A stretch of 64,000 nucleotides of DNA from Sipunculus nudus (taxonomy: Eukaryota > Annelida > Sipuncula > Golfingiida > Sipunculidae): assembly GCA_026874595.1 (NCBI GenBank), contig CM049321.1, positions 4,643,479 to 4,707,478 on the forward strand. The letters are read 5' to 3'. The notes below the pieces were generated by a model. That model was not told the origin of the DNA. It made no database searches and worked only from the letters and a program-made list of their open reading frames with translations. The translations under genes were made by a program, and so were the position numbers. This document shows positions 54,937 through 64,000 of this stretch, one piece after another; position 1 is the stretch's first letter, and each line of letters opens with the position of its first letter.

Positions 54937-57900
54937 CATATATTTACATATATATATATACCAAATGACCAATTAAGCTGTAATGTGTGTATCTGTCCAA
55001 TGAATGGATCTAGTTCTCATGAGATATATAATGAACACTTAATCACAGTGACAGTGTAAAAGTAACCCTTTATTAAAATTCATAAGCCATATTGGTAAAA
55101 TATCTAGTTTGGTCAGTGAGCACTATGTTGTCAGCGAATTGTTAAAAGTATATTGGAAAGTACAGAGTATCACACTGAAATAGAGCATACATGCAATTGC
55201 AGGCAGTTTATCCTGTGGGCTAGACTGCTGGCAAGGTCATTTCCCCCTGCTGGCTGTTTAGCCACTTCCATCTAATTTTATGATATTTTAGAATAAAATA
55301 ATCCATACATGGACCTTCATGCCCTCTGATATATCTTTGTTGAACAGACATTATGATCATTGGGCCTGATGTTTACAAATAACACTTGATTTTCAGCCCT
55401 TTTTGCAAGTTCACATATTATTTTGTGTTAATTCATCACTTGTATTCTAATGTTCTGCTTATTGGCTGTTCATCACAATATCAATGCAACCAGATGGCTG
55501 ACTGTTTCAGTACTCTTATCAGGACTCAGTCAGGCTTACCAGTCCAACATAAATGCCTGCTCTGAGTCATGTATTCACAGCTACACCCACCTCAGGCACA
55601 CTAGGGATAAAGTGGTCTCATTAACCCTAGCTGGATTATATAAAACCTAATATTTTTAGGCCCTGCCACATATTGAGTCCGATAGCCAAACCGTGAGAAT
55701 TTCTGCACTATAAGTCACAGTATATATATGCAACAGATCCATTGCATGTTGTGTGACTGCCTGTTCTCTGCCTAACAACAAAATACAGAATTACATCATT
55801 GTGATACCAATAAATTATATGTTTCATAATTTTGATAGCAACTAAAATAAAACTTGTATCATATTAAAACAATTATGGACCTTTTAACCACAGGCATATC
55901 AGCAAGTTTAGTAGACCCAGTGAACAACAGAGCTGTTTACGGTAGGCAATAAGAGCCTGACTGACTCTAGGGACTGAAAGCCAGAATTTTGTTACATTTT
56001 GTTTAAACAGGCATTGAGTGAGTGATGTGTTGTCTGAGGCTTATATTGTAGAAACACTCATTGCATAGATATTGGACTCAACATATGGCAGGGCCTTATA
56101 ATATTTAGTCCAATTAAATCAGACTAAATTAACCCATGTCCCAGGGTAAGGTAGCCAGAAAAAAAGGTTCTGACTGGCTGCTTCATTTGGGGCAGCATGC
56201 TTTTGTTATAAGGGTGCTAGTGGGTAAGTCCATTGGTAATTGACATATGGCTTGGATATCTGAAGGAATTATAAAGTATCAATTCTGTATTTAGATTAAG
56301 TATTAAATAACTGTAAATGAGAGAATGTTCAAGATTAATAACGTTATGCTAAATGCTTTTAACAAAGAATTTAGCAAATATCACCACCTCGAAATTATGA
56401 CCACTTTGGTCAGTCTAAAAGGTAGTCATAAATGTTGGGTTCCACTGTTCCATTTGCTCTGTAGTGAGTACAAGTAATAAGTGTGGGACATCATTTGCAT
56501 GTCAGAAAACTTTCCATTTTGGTTTGTTTCATTAAAATTAAGGCATATATTTTAAATTAAGGTATATACTGTGGTTGCCTTTATATGGGCGGGGCTTAAT
56601 TTTCACTTTTTTTTATTTTTGAAAGATTCACTGGGTTCCTTTTTCACGCTTTATCATTAGCACTATAGTGACCAAATAATTTCATAAACCGCTCATTTTA
56701 CTTTTATCTAGGCCTAAAATTTCTTTCTACGGATAACGCATGTTTGAACTGTCACAGACAACTGAACCAACGCGTGCAGGAAGCATTGAAACCACTGGCT
56801 ACACATTACACTAATACAGATAATATGTTCAGGGCCAAGGCTCATTCAAAACAACTTGCATGTCGGCCATGATGTGAGAAACCAACCTAGCTGTGTCTAC
56901 ATATCGGTGTAATAAGTTTGTTTAGGAAAACTGTCTTGAGAAGGGTACATTACTCCTGTTAATTTAAAACATGAGTCGCAAGTAATCACCTGCTCAACCA
57001 ACAAGAGACACATGTACTGCAGTAGGTAGCCCCTTATTGCAGGATCAAAGGCAGGGATGTGCTCAGAATAATTTTTGTGCCGTTAATGTTGCAAATTACT
57101 TCCATAGGCCTATGAGTGAAAGAAGGAACCCTTTTCAGTTTTTCTCAGTTAAAATCTGAGGCTGAACAACATATTTAACTTTTCTACGCAACTTTGCTCA
57201 TCATGAACTGGGACCTTTCAAATATATTCAAATATATTCACTAGCCAATCAGACATCATTAGGCACATTATATGATTTTGGTTGTGACATCTACATGGGT
57301 CCTTTATACAGATACAAGGTGGTGCTACCCTTGCAGCTATGTTCACTACCTTAGGTAGCAATATTTCTCATTAACAATATACCTAGATAAGGCACAATGT
57401 GAAAGAGTACCTTCTTTTAAATATTCATAGTAAGCGCCACTGTATGTCATCTAGCTTTGCATACAAGCACTCATATCTGATAGGGATCACTAAAAGTAAG
57501 CCTAGTATAGGTAAAACACTGCGAGATAAACATACACGTGTATTTTTTTCATGGCTTGAATATTTTTAAATATAACTGCCTGGCAGCCATGGCCTGGTAT
57601 TCATTCAAAACTGCATGGTTTCAATTTTGTGGTCAGAGAACGACTATGGATATCATAAATTTGAAGCCACCTCGAATCACAGTATTTTTCAGGAAGAAGC
57701 AGAAACGCTGAACAGTGCTCATGATATTCTGGAAATAGTTTTAATATATTAGTGTACATTTTATGGGGTTGCAGAAACACCATATATTAGATGGAATTGT
57801 TGAAAAGTGGCGACTTTCTGGACAAATCATTTTCTGTCATTTTCTTCACATCAGCTTGGGTCAGTTGTTGTTATTGCAATATTTAACTCAGGTCCAACAG

Positions 57901-60900
57901 AAAACTTGCATTATGCATTACCTTTAAACTAAAAGCCAAAACTTGAAATCAATAATATTATTGCTACAGACTTATTAAATACAGGGAAAATATAAATACT
58001 GCTTTTATTTATCCAGTTCATTGTGTACTTCAATCCACTTCAATTCAAGAATTACTGTATCACCAACAAATTGTTTTTCCATTGATAGGAGAGATTTCTA
58101 CAAGATTTTGGGAGTTCCAAGGTCTGCAACAACCAATCAGATTAAAAAGGCGTACAGAAAGCTGGCGAAAGATCTCCATCCAGATAAAAACCAAGGGGAT
58201 CCAGAGGCTGAAGAAAAGTTCAAAGACCTGGGGGCAGCTTATGAGGTGAGTTATACGAGTTGTTTATTGACTAAAGACCATCCAGTCAAGGGCAGGAAAT
58301 TGGTTTTTATAAGCTCATCTATGATAGCGCCATATTGGCCCTCTGACATCACTACCAGATTACTTGCCTGCCAGAGTGCCTTTACATGTAAATCTGAGAA
58401 AGGCATAATAAGGCCACATGAGGGTGCAAATATTTTTGTTATATATCTGACAATGCCCCATGGCCTACAGATACACTGTCAGTTGACATAAACCAGGCTA
58501 ATCGTTTGCATTTTTAGTATACTTTCTCACAACACCAACCATGAACGAGAAAAGTTCCTTTCTAACTCAACATATTGGTAAATCCCTATGCAGGTTTGTT
58601 GAATATCTGACCTCATGAATACAAGCATGGCTCATACAGGTTACAAGGCGCAGCCAACTTGTACATGATACAGGAAATGATTCTTTACCATAGAGACGGG
58701 GTTTCAGTTTCGGTTTTGAGTTCACATGCATTCTCTTGCATTTTGCATCAATTGAAGCATAAAGTTAAGGTTATGCCCTGTTTACAACAATATGAATGCA
58801 ACAATAAACATGATAGAAGACCACTGTGATGCATTCCTCAATATTGCTTGTATCACCACTAAGGAGGCTTACCAGCCCAATTATCATTGGCTATTGAGTC
58901 CAATTGTCACAACTAATCTACTATGGGATGTGTAATGGTATATCCAAGGTCCGTCTGTCTGTCAGTCTGTTAACTTTAAATGCCACCATCAACTAACTAG
59001 GGCTTTGATGGCTTTTCACAAAACTCACCATAACTACTTACCAATAGATTATTTTGCTCAAGTTTGAGTATGGGCAAGCCAACGCATATTTAATGAGGTC
59101 AGAGGGCACTAGGCTACTTTGTGGTGTTCCCACCATAACTTACCAGAAATATAATGGATTTTCATGAATCTCTTAATGAATATTCCCCAATAAAGCTTCT
59201 CACATGAATTATATGTTCTCAACAAAATTCAGACACATTTAATGAGGTTAGAGGTCCCAAGACCTACAACGGGCATATAATGCACCATTTGCGGTGTTCT
59301 TATTGGCTATATAAATGTGCAAAGTCTGTTTATTTTGAAAATTTACCAGTCAGTTAATCAGCTTGGTACTCGGGCGTGCCACTTCGCCTCTCAAAGAATT
59401 TGAGTGAAACAATTAATAGCTTTCACCAGGATGGTATGCGTCCATTCCCTTTTGTGTGTGTGTGTGTGTGTGTTTGTTTGTTCACAACATAACTCATGCA
59501 GTCATGAACAGAACCTCATGAAATTTTAAGGGTATTTCTGGAATGGGCCACTGGAGAACTGTTAGATTTTAGTGTGGATCTGGCACATGATTCAGAAGCG
59601 TCGTCAAGGAATATTCACAGATATACAGTGAACCTTGAAAATCAGTAAACAAGGGAATGCAAACACAGTTTAATGAGAATCCCACATTGCGGAGGCTTGC
59701 TGTCCTTAGAATGCAGATTTCGAGTAAATATCTAAGAAAACAGTATATTTTGTCACCTCATAATGATGGAAGTGACAGGGCAAGAACACATTTTACTGAC
59801 CTTGATCGGATGTTGGTATTAATATTACCACAAATATGATAAAATGCATTGTCAACTGTTGGATGCCATCCTGAGCTGTCAACTAATGAGGAAACATCCA
59901 GAAAACTGTAAAAAATATCTCATAGCATTTGAAACAAAGGAGATAGGAACGACTGGTGTATAAGTGCTCTGTGAGGAGTGTATTTACTATATTATCTTTT
60001 AAAGGTTTTACAGTCTGTAAGACTATATAATAGCCAAGTACAGATCGAGTATTACTTCTGCAATAACATTAAAATGTTATTCTTTTATTTGTTTGCTTCT
60101 TTTCAGGTACTCTCAGATAAAGAAAAAAGAGAGGTTTATGACAGGTCTGGTGAGGAAGGATTGAAACAGTTTGGGGAATCTGGAGGCAGTGACCCATTCT
60201 CGAGGTGAGATTTATTACTATCACAGAGAATACAAGTAAAGATCATATTTACAGGTTCCACATAAAGATCCAGGTAAAGATAACAGGTACAGGTTACAGG
60301 TACAAAAATCACAGGTACAGGTTTAGGTAAAGGTTATAAGTAAAGATTACATGTAAGGTTTACAAGTTAAGATTATAAGTAAATATTACAGGTATGGGTT
60401 ACAGGTCAATTTTACAGGTACAGGGTTACAAGTAAAGATTACCAGAAAAGATAACAGGTATAGGATACAGGTAAAGATTGCAAATAAAGATCACTGGTAT
60501 GGGTTACAGTTAAAAATTACAAGTAAAGATCACAGGTATGTGTTATAGGTAAATTTTACAAGTACAGATTCAAGTATGGGTTACAGGTAAAGTTTGCAAG
60601 TAAAGATTACAGAAGATCACAGGTAACGATTGAAGTGACATTAATCATCCACAGAAAAGTAGCATGGAGTTGTAACTAGAATCAAATTTAAGATCTGGAA
60701 GTTAACAACAGTTTCATTCTGTTGTTTCTTTTTGAGTCTTTTAGAATTATATTCTAAATAATTATTTTTGGTCATGCTGAGAACCCCTTTGGTCTTCTCA
60801 GATTATTTTTTTATAACTTGGTGTTTACACAACTCCAACTTAATTTATGGCCATTTCGAAATAAGGTTTAATATGTTTTATGTCTGCCTTATAAAATGAA

Positions 60901-63161
60901 GTGAAAAATTTTGATAATCCTCCACTATGGATTGATTGTTTTATGGACTATTGATTGAATTATATGAAATAGGATTTTTTGTGTAGACTTAAGTTTAAAT
61001 TTTGAATTGGGTTATAACCTTGAGTTGTGATCAAATCTAGTACTACTGTCCTTTGCATGTCAAACTTCATATGAAATATGTTAACTAACTATAATATCCT
61101 TGGTTTTACTAAAGCTCATCATTTTAAATTTCAGTTTCTTTGGTGGAGACTTCTTTTTCGGTGGCATGAGAAATCAAGAGAGAGAAATTCCGCGGGGCGG
61201 AGATGTGACAATGGATCTCACTGTTACTCTGGAAGAAATGTACACAGGGAACTTTATAGAGGTGAGTCACTAAATATTTGGAAGAAAAATGTCAGATTGT
61301 CTTTTTTATTATATGCTGGGGTGTATTATTATGGTATACTATCCATTAACTTCTAGTGTTGCTGCAATAACTTACCTCAGCTTTGATGGATTTTCACAAA
61401 ACTCACTTTCACTTTGAGTGATACAAAACCTCACCCTACTTTGATTCCCCACAAAATCAAATGTATAATTAATGAAGTCATATAGGTCACCACACTTTGA
61501 TGGCACTGGGAGGACTGACCAAACAATTTTTGGCAAAGATCTGATGGATTTCATGAAACTTGTTTTAAATATTTACCAGTAAAAATTCTCACCTGTAATA
61601 AATTCTTCATGCATAGTTAATGAGGTCAGAGGTCACAAGATTGCCATATTGTGCACTAATGCAGTACTCTTTTGGAATATTTAATTTGTAGTCTCATTCA
61701 TACTAAAGATTTATCATTCTTCCAGGAAGTAAAAAGTGTTATCACTGTGTATATTATAATTATTTTAATGGCTGTAACTGCCACTAGCTCACTTTTGAGG
61801 TGTGTAACAGTGTTTCCAGGAAAGCAGTATTTTCATGCTGGTAGAGAAAAATTATAAGATTATTCATGTTATAATACTTTTCACTTTGTTCAATGTTAAC
61901 ATAGTTGATGCAATTTATAAAGCAGGGCCCTTGAAAAACCTTATGATTTAAAATGATAATTCCAAGGCCATAACTTTTTTTAAAAAGCAGTTTTTCCTTT
62001 GAAGTTGTTGAAATATAATGGAATTTTGTTTTAGAGCCAGATTTTCAATTTTCAGTTCTTCATAATAAGCATATCATTAAATTTTGTGCATTCATTTAGT
62101 AGAGTTGTGCATTTGGTTTTTAGCCTTATCAGTGTGATCACAACAGTCCTGCTAATCACTTCTTTATTAAAGAGTTGCTGTCTTTTTGTATGATTTCCTG
62201 AAAATAATGCAAGTAATCTTTTTTTCACTCTTTTTTCAGTAGCGCACTTTTTTTTCTCTCTTAATTCAAAGGGAAGTGAACAAATTCTGATGTACACACT
62301 ATTTCTCTCCTTATTTAACAGTCCAGTTAGAACAAGAATGGGACACTTTACAATTTTTGTGTGCATATGTCGAGCATGTGTCACAACATGTGGAAAATAC
62401 CCTTATTTTCATACAGGGGGATGCTTACCATGTATGTTTCTCACTTTTGGAACATCATGTTTATACATTTATAGTATATCAAGCACATCTTTATTCAGTC
62501 TGTGATAAAATGAACTTGAAAAGTCCTTGGAGTTTGCTACAGGACAGGTGTACAGAGGTAATCCAAGTGTTCTGTAAATCTCGTATTATATTGCCTAGAT
62601 TTTTAAGTACAAAGATATGGGTGAGGGTTAACAGTCTGATATCACTGACAATGTCAGTCTCATTCAACTTTAAACTGTTTTTTTCTGGGCCTGTTCATTC
62701 TTGTAGCTTTTCTGAGTTCCCTGCAGGGCAAGAAACCCAACCAGCCATCATAGGTACTAGAAGGTAATTCGTTCTACATTTACCCGCCACCCATGACCAG
62801 TACCCATTCACCCCTGGGTGCAGAGAGCACACCCTTGTTGGAGAAACTTTAGCTGGGAGTCTCAGTTGGGAGGGTGGTCTGATCAGGATGCAAACCTGCA
62901 GCCCTGCTGTCACAAATCTGGTGCCCTAACCATAATGCCGCAATGCTCCACAAACCAGTGTCCGTACCTTATTACCCAGGAATTTTAGTTCAATCACGAA
63001 CGAGGATGTGCATTGTGTTACAGATTGTGCGATATAAACCAGTGGCCAAACCAGCCAAAGGAACGAGAAAATGTAACTGTCGACAGGAGATGGTGACGAC
63101 GCAGCTGGGCCCCGGCAGGTTCCAGATGACCCAGCAGCAAGTGTGTGACGAATGTCCCAAC
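53521..63161 (+). CDS. DNAJB11: DNAJB11 / ERdj3, ER-lumen J-protein co-chaperone (partial, exons 1-5)
   Basis: Exons 53521-53591, 58089-58245, 60107-60204, 61135-61261 and 63024-63161 join in phase to 197 codons; the vertebrate protein has 358, so the 3' half lies off the right edge. DNAJB11 recruits BiP/HSPA5 to unfolded secretory proteins in the ER (known). Seen: signal peptide (1-23, hydrophobic [16 protein letters not shown]), J-domain from residue 26 ([13 protein letters not shown]) with HPD at 54-56, then [20 protein letters not shown] short Gly/Phe stretch ([13 protein letters not shown]) follows, then the substrate-binding domain start [20 protein letters not shown]. Cys pairs CNC (168-170) and CDEC (192-195) match those of ERdj3 and separate it from cytosolic DNAJB1 and DNAJA types. 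Confidence 0.97.
53941..54336 (+). mobile_element. tRNA-derived element with inverted ends and twin hairpins
   Basis: Inverted TTAGAGGAG at both ends (53941-53949, 54328-54336). Inside, two perfect hairpins: GGGGAACC/GGTTCCCC and GTGGGGGC/GCCCCCAC (about 53957-54009). Then a tRNA-like stretch (54119-54186) with A-box-like GGCTCACTTAGTAGCGTG, anticodon-loop-like CTCCTAG (CCT) and B box GGTTCGATTCC. The stems are imperfect, so it is a SINE-like relic rather than a working tRNA gene. Confidence 0.6.
54880..54962. repeat. TA microsatellite
   Basis: Interrupted TA/TACATA array in DNAJB11 intron 1. Confidence 0.95.
58089..58245 (+). CDS. DNAJB11: DNAJB11 exon 2 (J-domain)
   Basis: Acceptor TTGATAG, donor GTGAGT. 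Encodes [40 protein letters not shown] and [12 protein letters not shown]. The invariant HPD for Hsp70 ATPase stimulation is intact. Confidence 0.98.
58940..59340 (+). repeat. Dispersed repeat copy 1 (TTTGATGGCTTTTCACAAAACTCACC)
   Basis: GGTCCGTCTGTCTGTC..TAACTTTAAATG.. GGGCTTTGATGG.TTTTCACAAAACTCACCATAACTACTTACCAATAGATTA...TTTAATGAGGTCAGAGG. Two internal subunits (about 58990 and 59160). Also found at 61340-61660 and 63485-63760, so all three copies are within DNAJB11. Confidence 0.8.
59452..59474 (+). repeat. TG microsatellite
   Basis: About ten TG units followed by TTTGTTTG, in DNAJB11 intron 2. Confidence 0.9.
60107..60204 (+). CDS. DNAJB11: DNAJB11 exon 3 (J-domain end, G/F start)
   Basis: Acceptor TTTTCAG, donor GTGAGA. 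Encodes [20 protein letters not shown] then [22 protein letters not shown]-rich minisatellite begins about 30 bp after its donor. Confidence 0.96.
60235..60640 (+). repeat. About 13-15-bp minisatellite, ACAGGTAAAGATT
   Basis: About 28 degenerate units such as CAGGTAAAGAT, CAAGTAAAGAT, CAGGTATGGGTT, CAGGTACAGGTT. Several equal the consensus 5' splice site (CAG followed by GTAAAG, GTATGG or GTAACG). Begins about 30 bp past the true exon 3 donor of DNAJB11. Confidence 0.9.
61135..61261 (+). CDS. DNAJB11: DNAJB11 exon 4
   Basis: Acceptor ATTTCAG, donor GTGAGT. Encodes [20 protein letters not shown] then [20 protein letters not shown] and IE, aligned with IPRG.D...DL.VTLEE.Y.GNF.E of the family. 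Confidence 0.97.
61340..61660 (+). repeat. Dispersed repeat copy 2
   Basis: TTGCTGCAATAACTTACCTCAGCTTTGATGGATTTTCACAAAACTCAC ... AATTAATGAAGTCATATAGGTCACC ... ATGGATTTCATGAAACTTG ... GTTAATGAGGTCAGAGGTCACAAG. Same family as 58940 and 63485. Confidence 0.8.
62765..62945 (-). mobile_element. Possible tRNA-SINE (minus strand)
   Basis: CCATGACCAGTACCCATTCACCCCTGGGTGCAGAGAG...TGGGAGGGTGGTCTGATCAGGATGCAAACCTGCAGCCCTG..GGTGCCCTAACCATAATGCCGC. On the minus strand the region near GGTTTGCATCC corresponds to a B box and the CATTATGGTTAGGGC part to the A-box side. Boxes are decayed. It lies in intron 4, about 80 bp before exon 5. Confidence 0.45.
63024..63161 (+). CDS. DNAJB11: DNAJB11 exon 5 (cysteine-containing segment)
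   Basis: Acceptor TTACAG. Encodes [40 protein letters not shown] and CDECPN. The donor is placed at GTAAAG (63162) because the family continues CPNVKLV and the following sequence diverges and stops at 63187. If read through instead, the frame would end after about eight non-conserved residues. Confidence 0.93.
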
Positions 63162-63484
63162 GTAAAGTACGTCATCGTAAAACATTGAATTTCTTTAGAT
63201 TAAGGTTTTGGGTTTCAAGTTCACCAACAGGGGTCTTTTGTAATAAGTGACTGAATTCATTATTAAATTTGCACTGATGTAAATTAATATATCCAGTATG
63301 TCATACTTGCGTAATAATGGTATTTTAGCTCTCTGTACGGTAATAATAATTTTTATTATGCATCAGCGGCATGCCCTTTAGTTTACAATTAATGACACTT
63401 TGTTATCAGAATTTATTAAACAATTAAAGGACCTTCATTGTATGTATCTCATCAAGAGTTTTAATATGCCTGCCTATCATGGGA

Positions 63485-63760
63485 CATATTGTGGTATACC
63501 CACAGTCCGCCCGTCCTTCCATCCTTTTACTGAAATTGTCACTGCAATAACTTAACGGGGCTTTGATGGATTTTCACAAAACTCACCATAACAACTTACC
63601 AATAGATTAACTCACCTGAGTTCTATTATGGTCAAAGGCTACATATATTTATTAATGTCAGAGGCCACAAGATATCTGACAGGTGTATTAGGTATCATTT
63701 GTGGTGCTCTTGGTAACTTTGAATATTCAGTAACCTCCCAACTATCTGATGACCTTCATA
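63485..63760 (+). repeat. Dispersed repeat copy 3
   Basis: GGTATACCCACAGTCCGCCCGTCC..TTGTCACTGCAATAACTTAACGGGGCTTTGATGGATTTTCACAAAACTCACCATAACAACTTACCAATAGATTAA...TTATTAATGTCAGAGGCCACAAG. Best-preserved copy, in intron 5 of DNAJB11. Confidence 0.85.
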
Positions 63761-63884
63761 AAAAGTCACCATGGATTTCACATTTATACATTTTATATTA
63801 AAGCTATATCAAAACATATTATTCCATATTAGATTTCCAGTGATTACACTGAAGTGTTAACTTACTGTTGAGTCTGACACACTT

Positions 63885-64000
63885 TATTTGTCATTACACA
63901 GAGTAATTGTCATTAGACAGAGAATTTGTCAGGGCATTTGTCATTACACAGTTTACTGTAAAAACTCACATATAAGTCGACCCGCATAAGTCGAGTATAA
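63885..64000 (+). repeat. Short repeats at the right edge
   Basis: TTTGTCATTACACAG/ATTGTCATTAGACAG repeated three times, then CACATATAAGTCGACCCGCATAAGTCGAG, a doubled ATAAGTCGA motif cut by the window end. Possibly the start of another element. Confidence 0.4.

Larger units (their letters stand above)
53592..58088 (+). other. DNAJB11 intron 1
   Basis: About 4.5 kb intron containing a TIR/tRNA-like element (53941-54336) and a TA array (about 54880-54960). Otherwise AT-rich DNA in which no further exon or RNA gene was seen. Confidence 0.7.

Noticed and set aside
58021-58491. Single 156-codon J-domain open frame as a complete gene
   Set aside because: Only 58089-58245 is coding; the frame runs through both introns by chance, and joining exons 1 and 3-5 restores the full family alignment.

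Overview
This is an AT-rich (clearly below 40% GC by eye) stretch of an animal nuclear genome. Genes are split into short exons by long introns with GT-AG borders, and the intergenic DNA is packed with microsatellites, MITEs, LINE ends, an LTR element and satellite arrays. The two recognisable proteins are general metazoan genes. The repeat style (GACCTTTGACC-type repeats, GGCCGGCCGGACGACGG..AGCTCAG repeat ends, Lys-primed LTR element) suggests a marine invertebrate, perhaps a mollusc or other lophotrochozoan, but the species cannot be named from the sequence.

Left third (about 1-19.2 kb): ten minus-strand coding exons of MCRS1 (microspherule protein 1). All splice phases agree, from the start codon at 19195 to an exon ending at 3062. 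The C-terminal FHA-domain exons must lie left of the window. A possible extra cassette exon is at 1526-1570. Intron 1 holds a plus-strand two-exon gene start (14935-15179). The introns carry three well-defined MITEs (a TA-flanked element, a PIF/Harbinger-like element with TAA duplication, and a hAT-like element with a perfect 8-bp duplication) plus several tandem repeats.

Middle (19-53 kb): I find no convincing host gene. It holds CR1/L2-like and zinc-knuckle LINE 3' ends, a fold-back element, a nuclear-receptor-site-like repeat, and a 5.7-kb satellite block bounded by 14-bp inverted termini (35571-41227). A separate 277-bp tandem array (41.4-42.7 kb) and an internally deleted LTR retrotransposon on the minus strand (47545-51803) follow. 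The most striking signal is the palindrome GGTGGCGCCACC (often CAGGTGGCGCCACCTG). It recurs in several otherwise unrelated repeat families and looks like a doubled CTCF/E-box core. In the 339-bp satellite it alternates with a YY1-like CAAGATGGCG motif at roughly nucleosomal spacing, and the satellite shows true higher-order repeats (a 3-mer of 1017 bp, then a 4-mer of 1281 bp).

Right end (53.5-64 kb): the first five exons, plus strand, of DNAJB11 (ERdj3), an ER-lumen J-protein co-chaperone. It has a signal peptide, an HPD J-domain and the start of the cysteine-containing substrate-binding domain; the rest lies beyond the right edge. MCRS1 and DNAJB11 point away from each other, separated by the repeat-rich interval. 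I see no functional link between them beyond adjacency.
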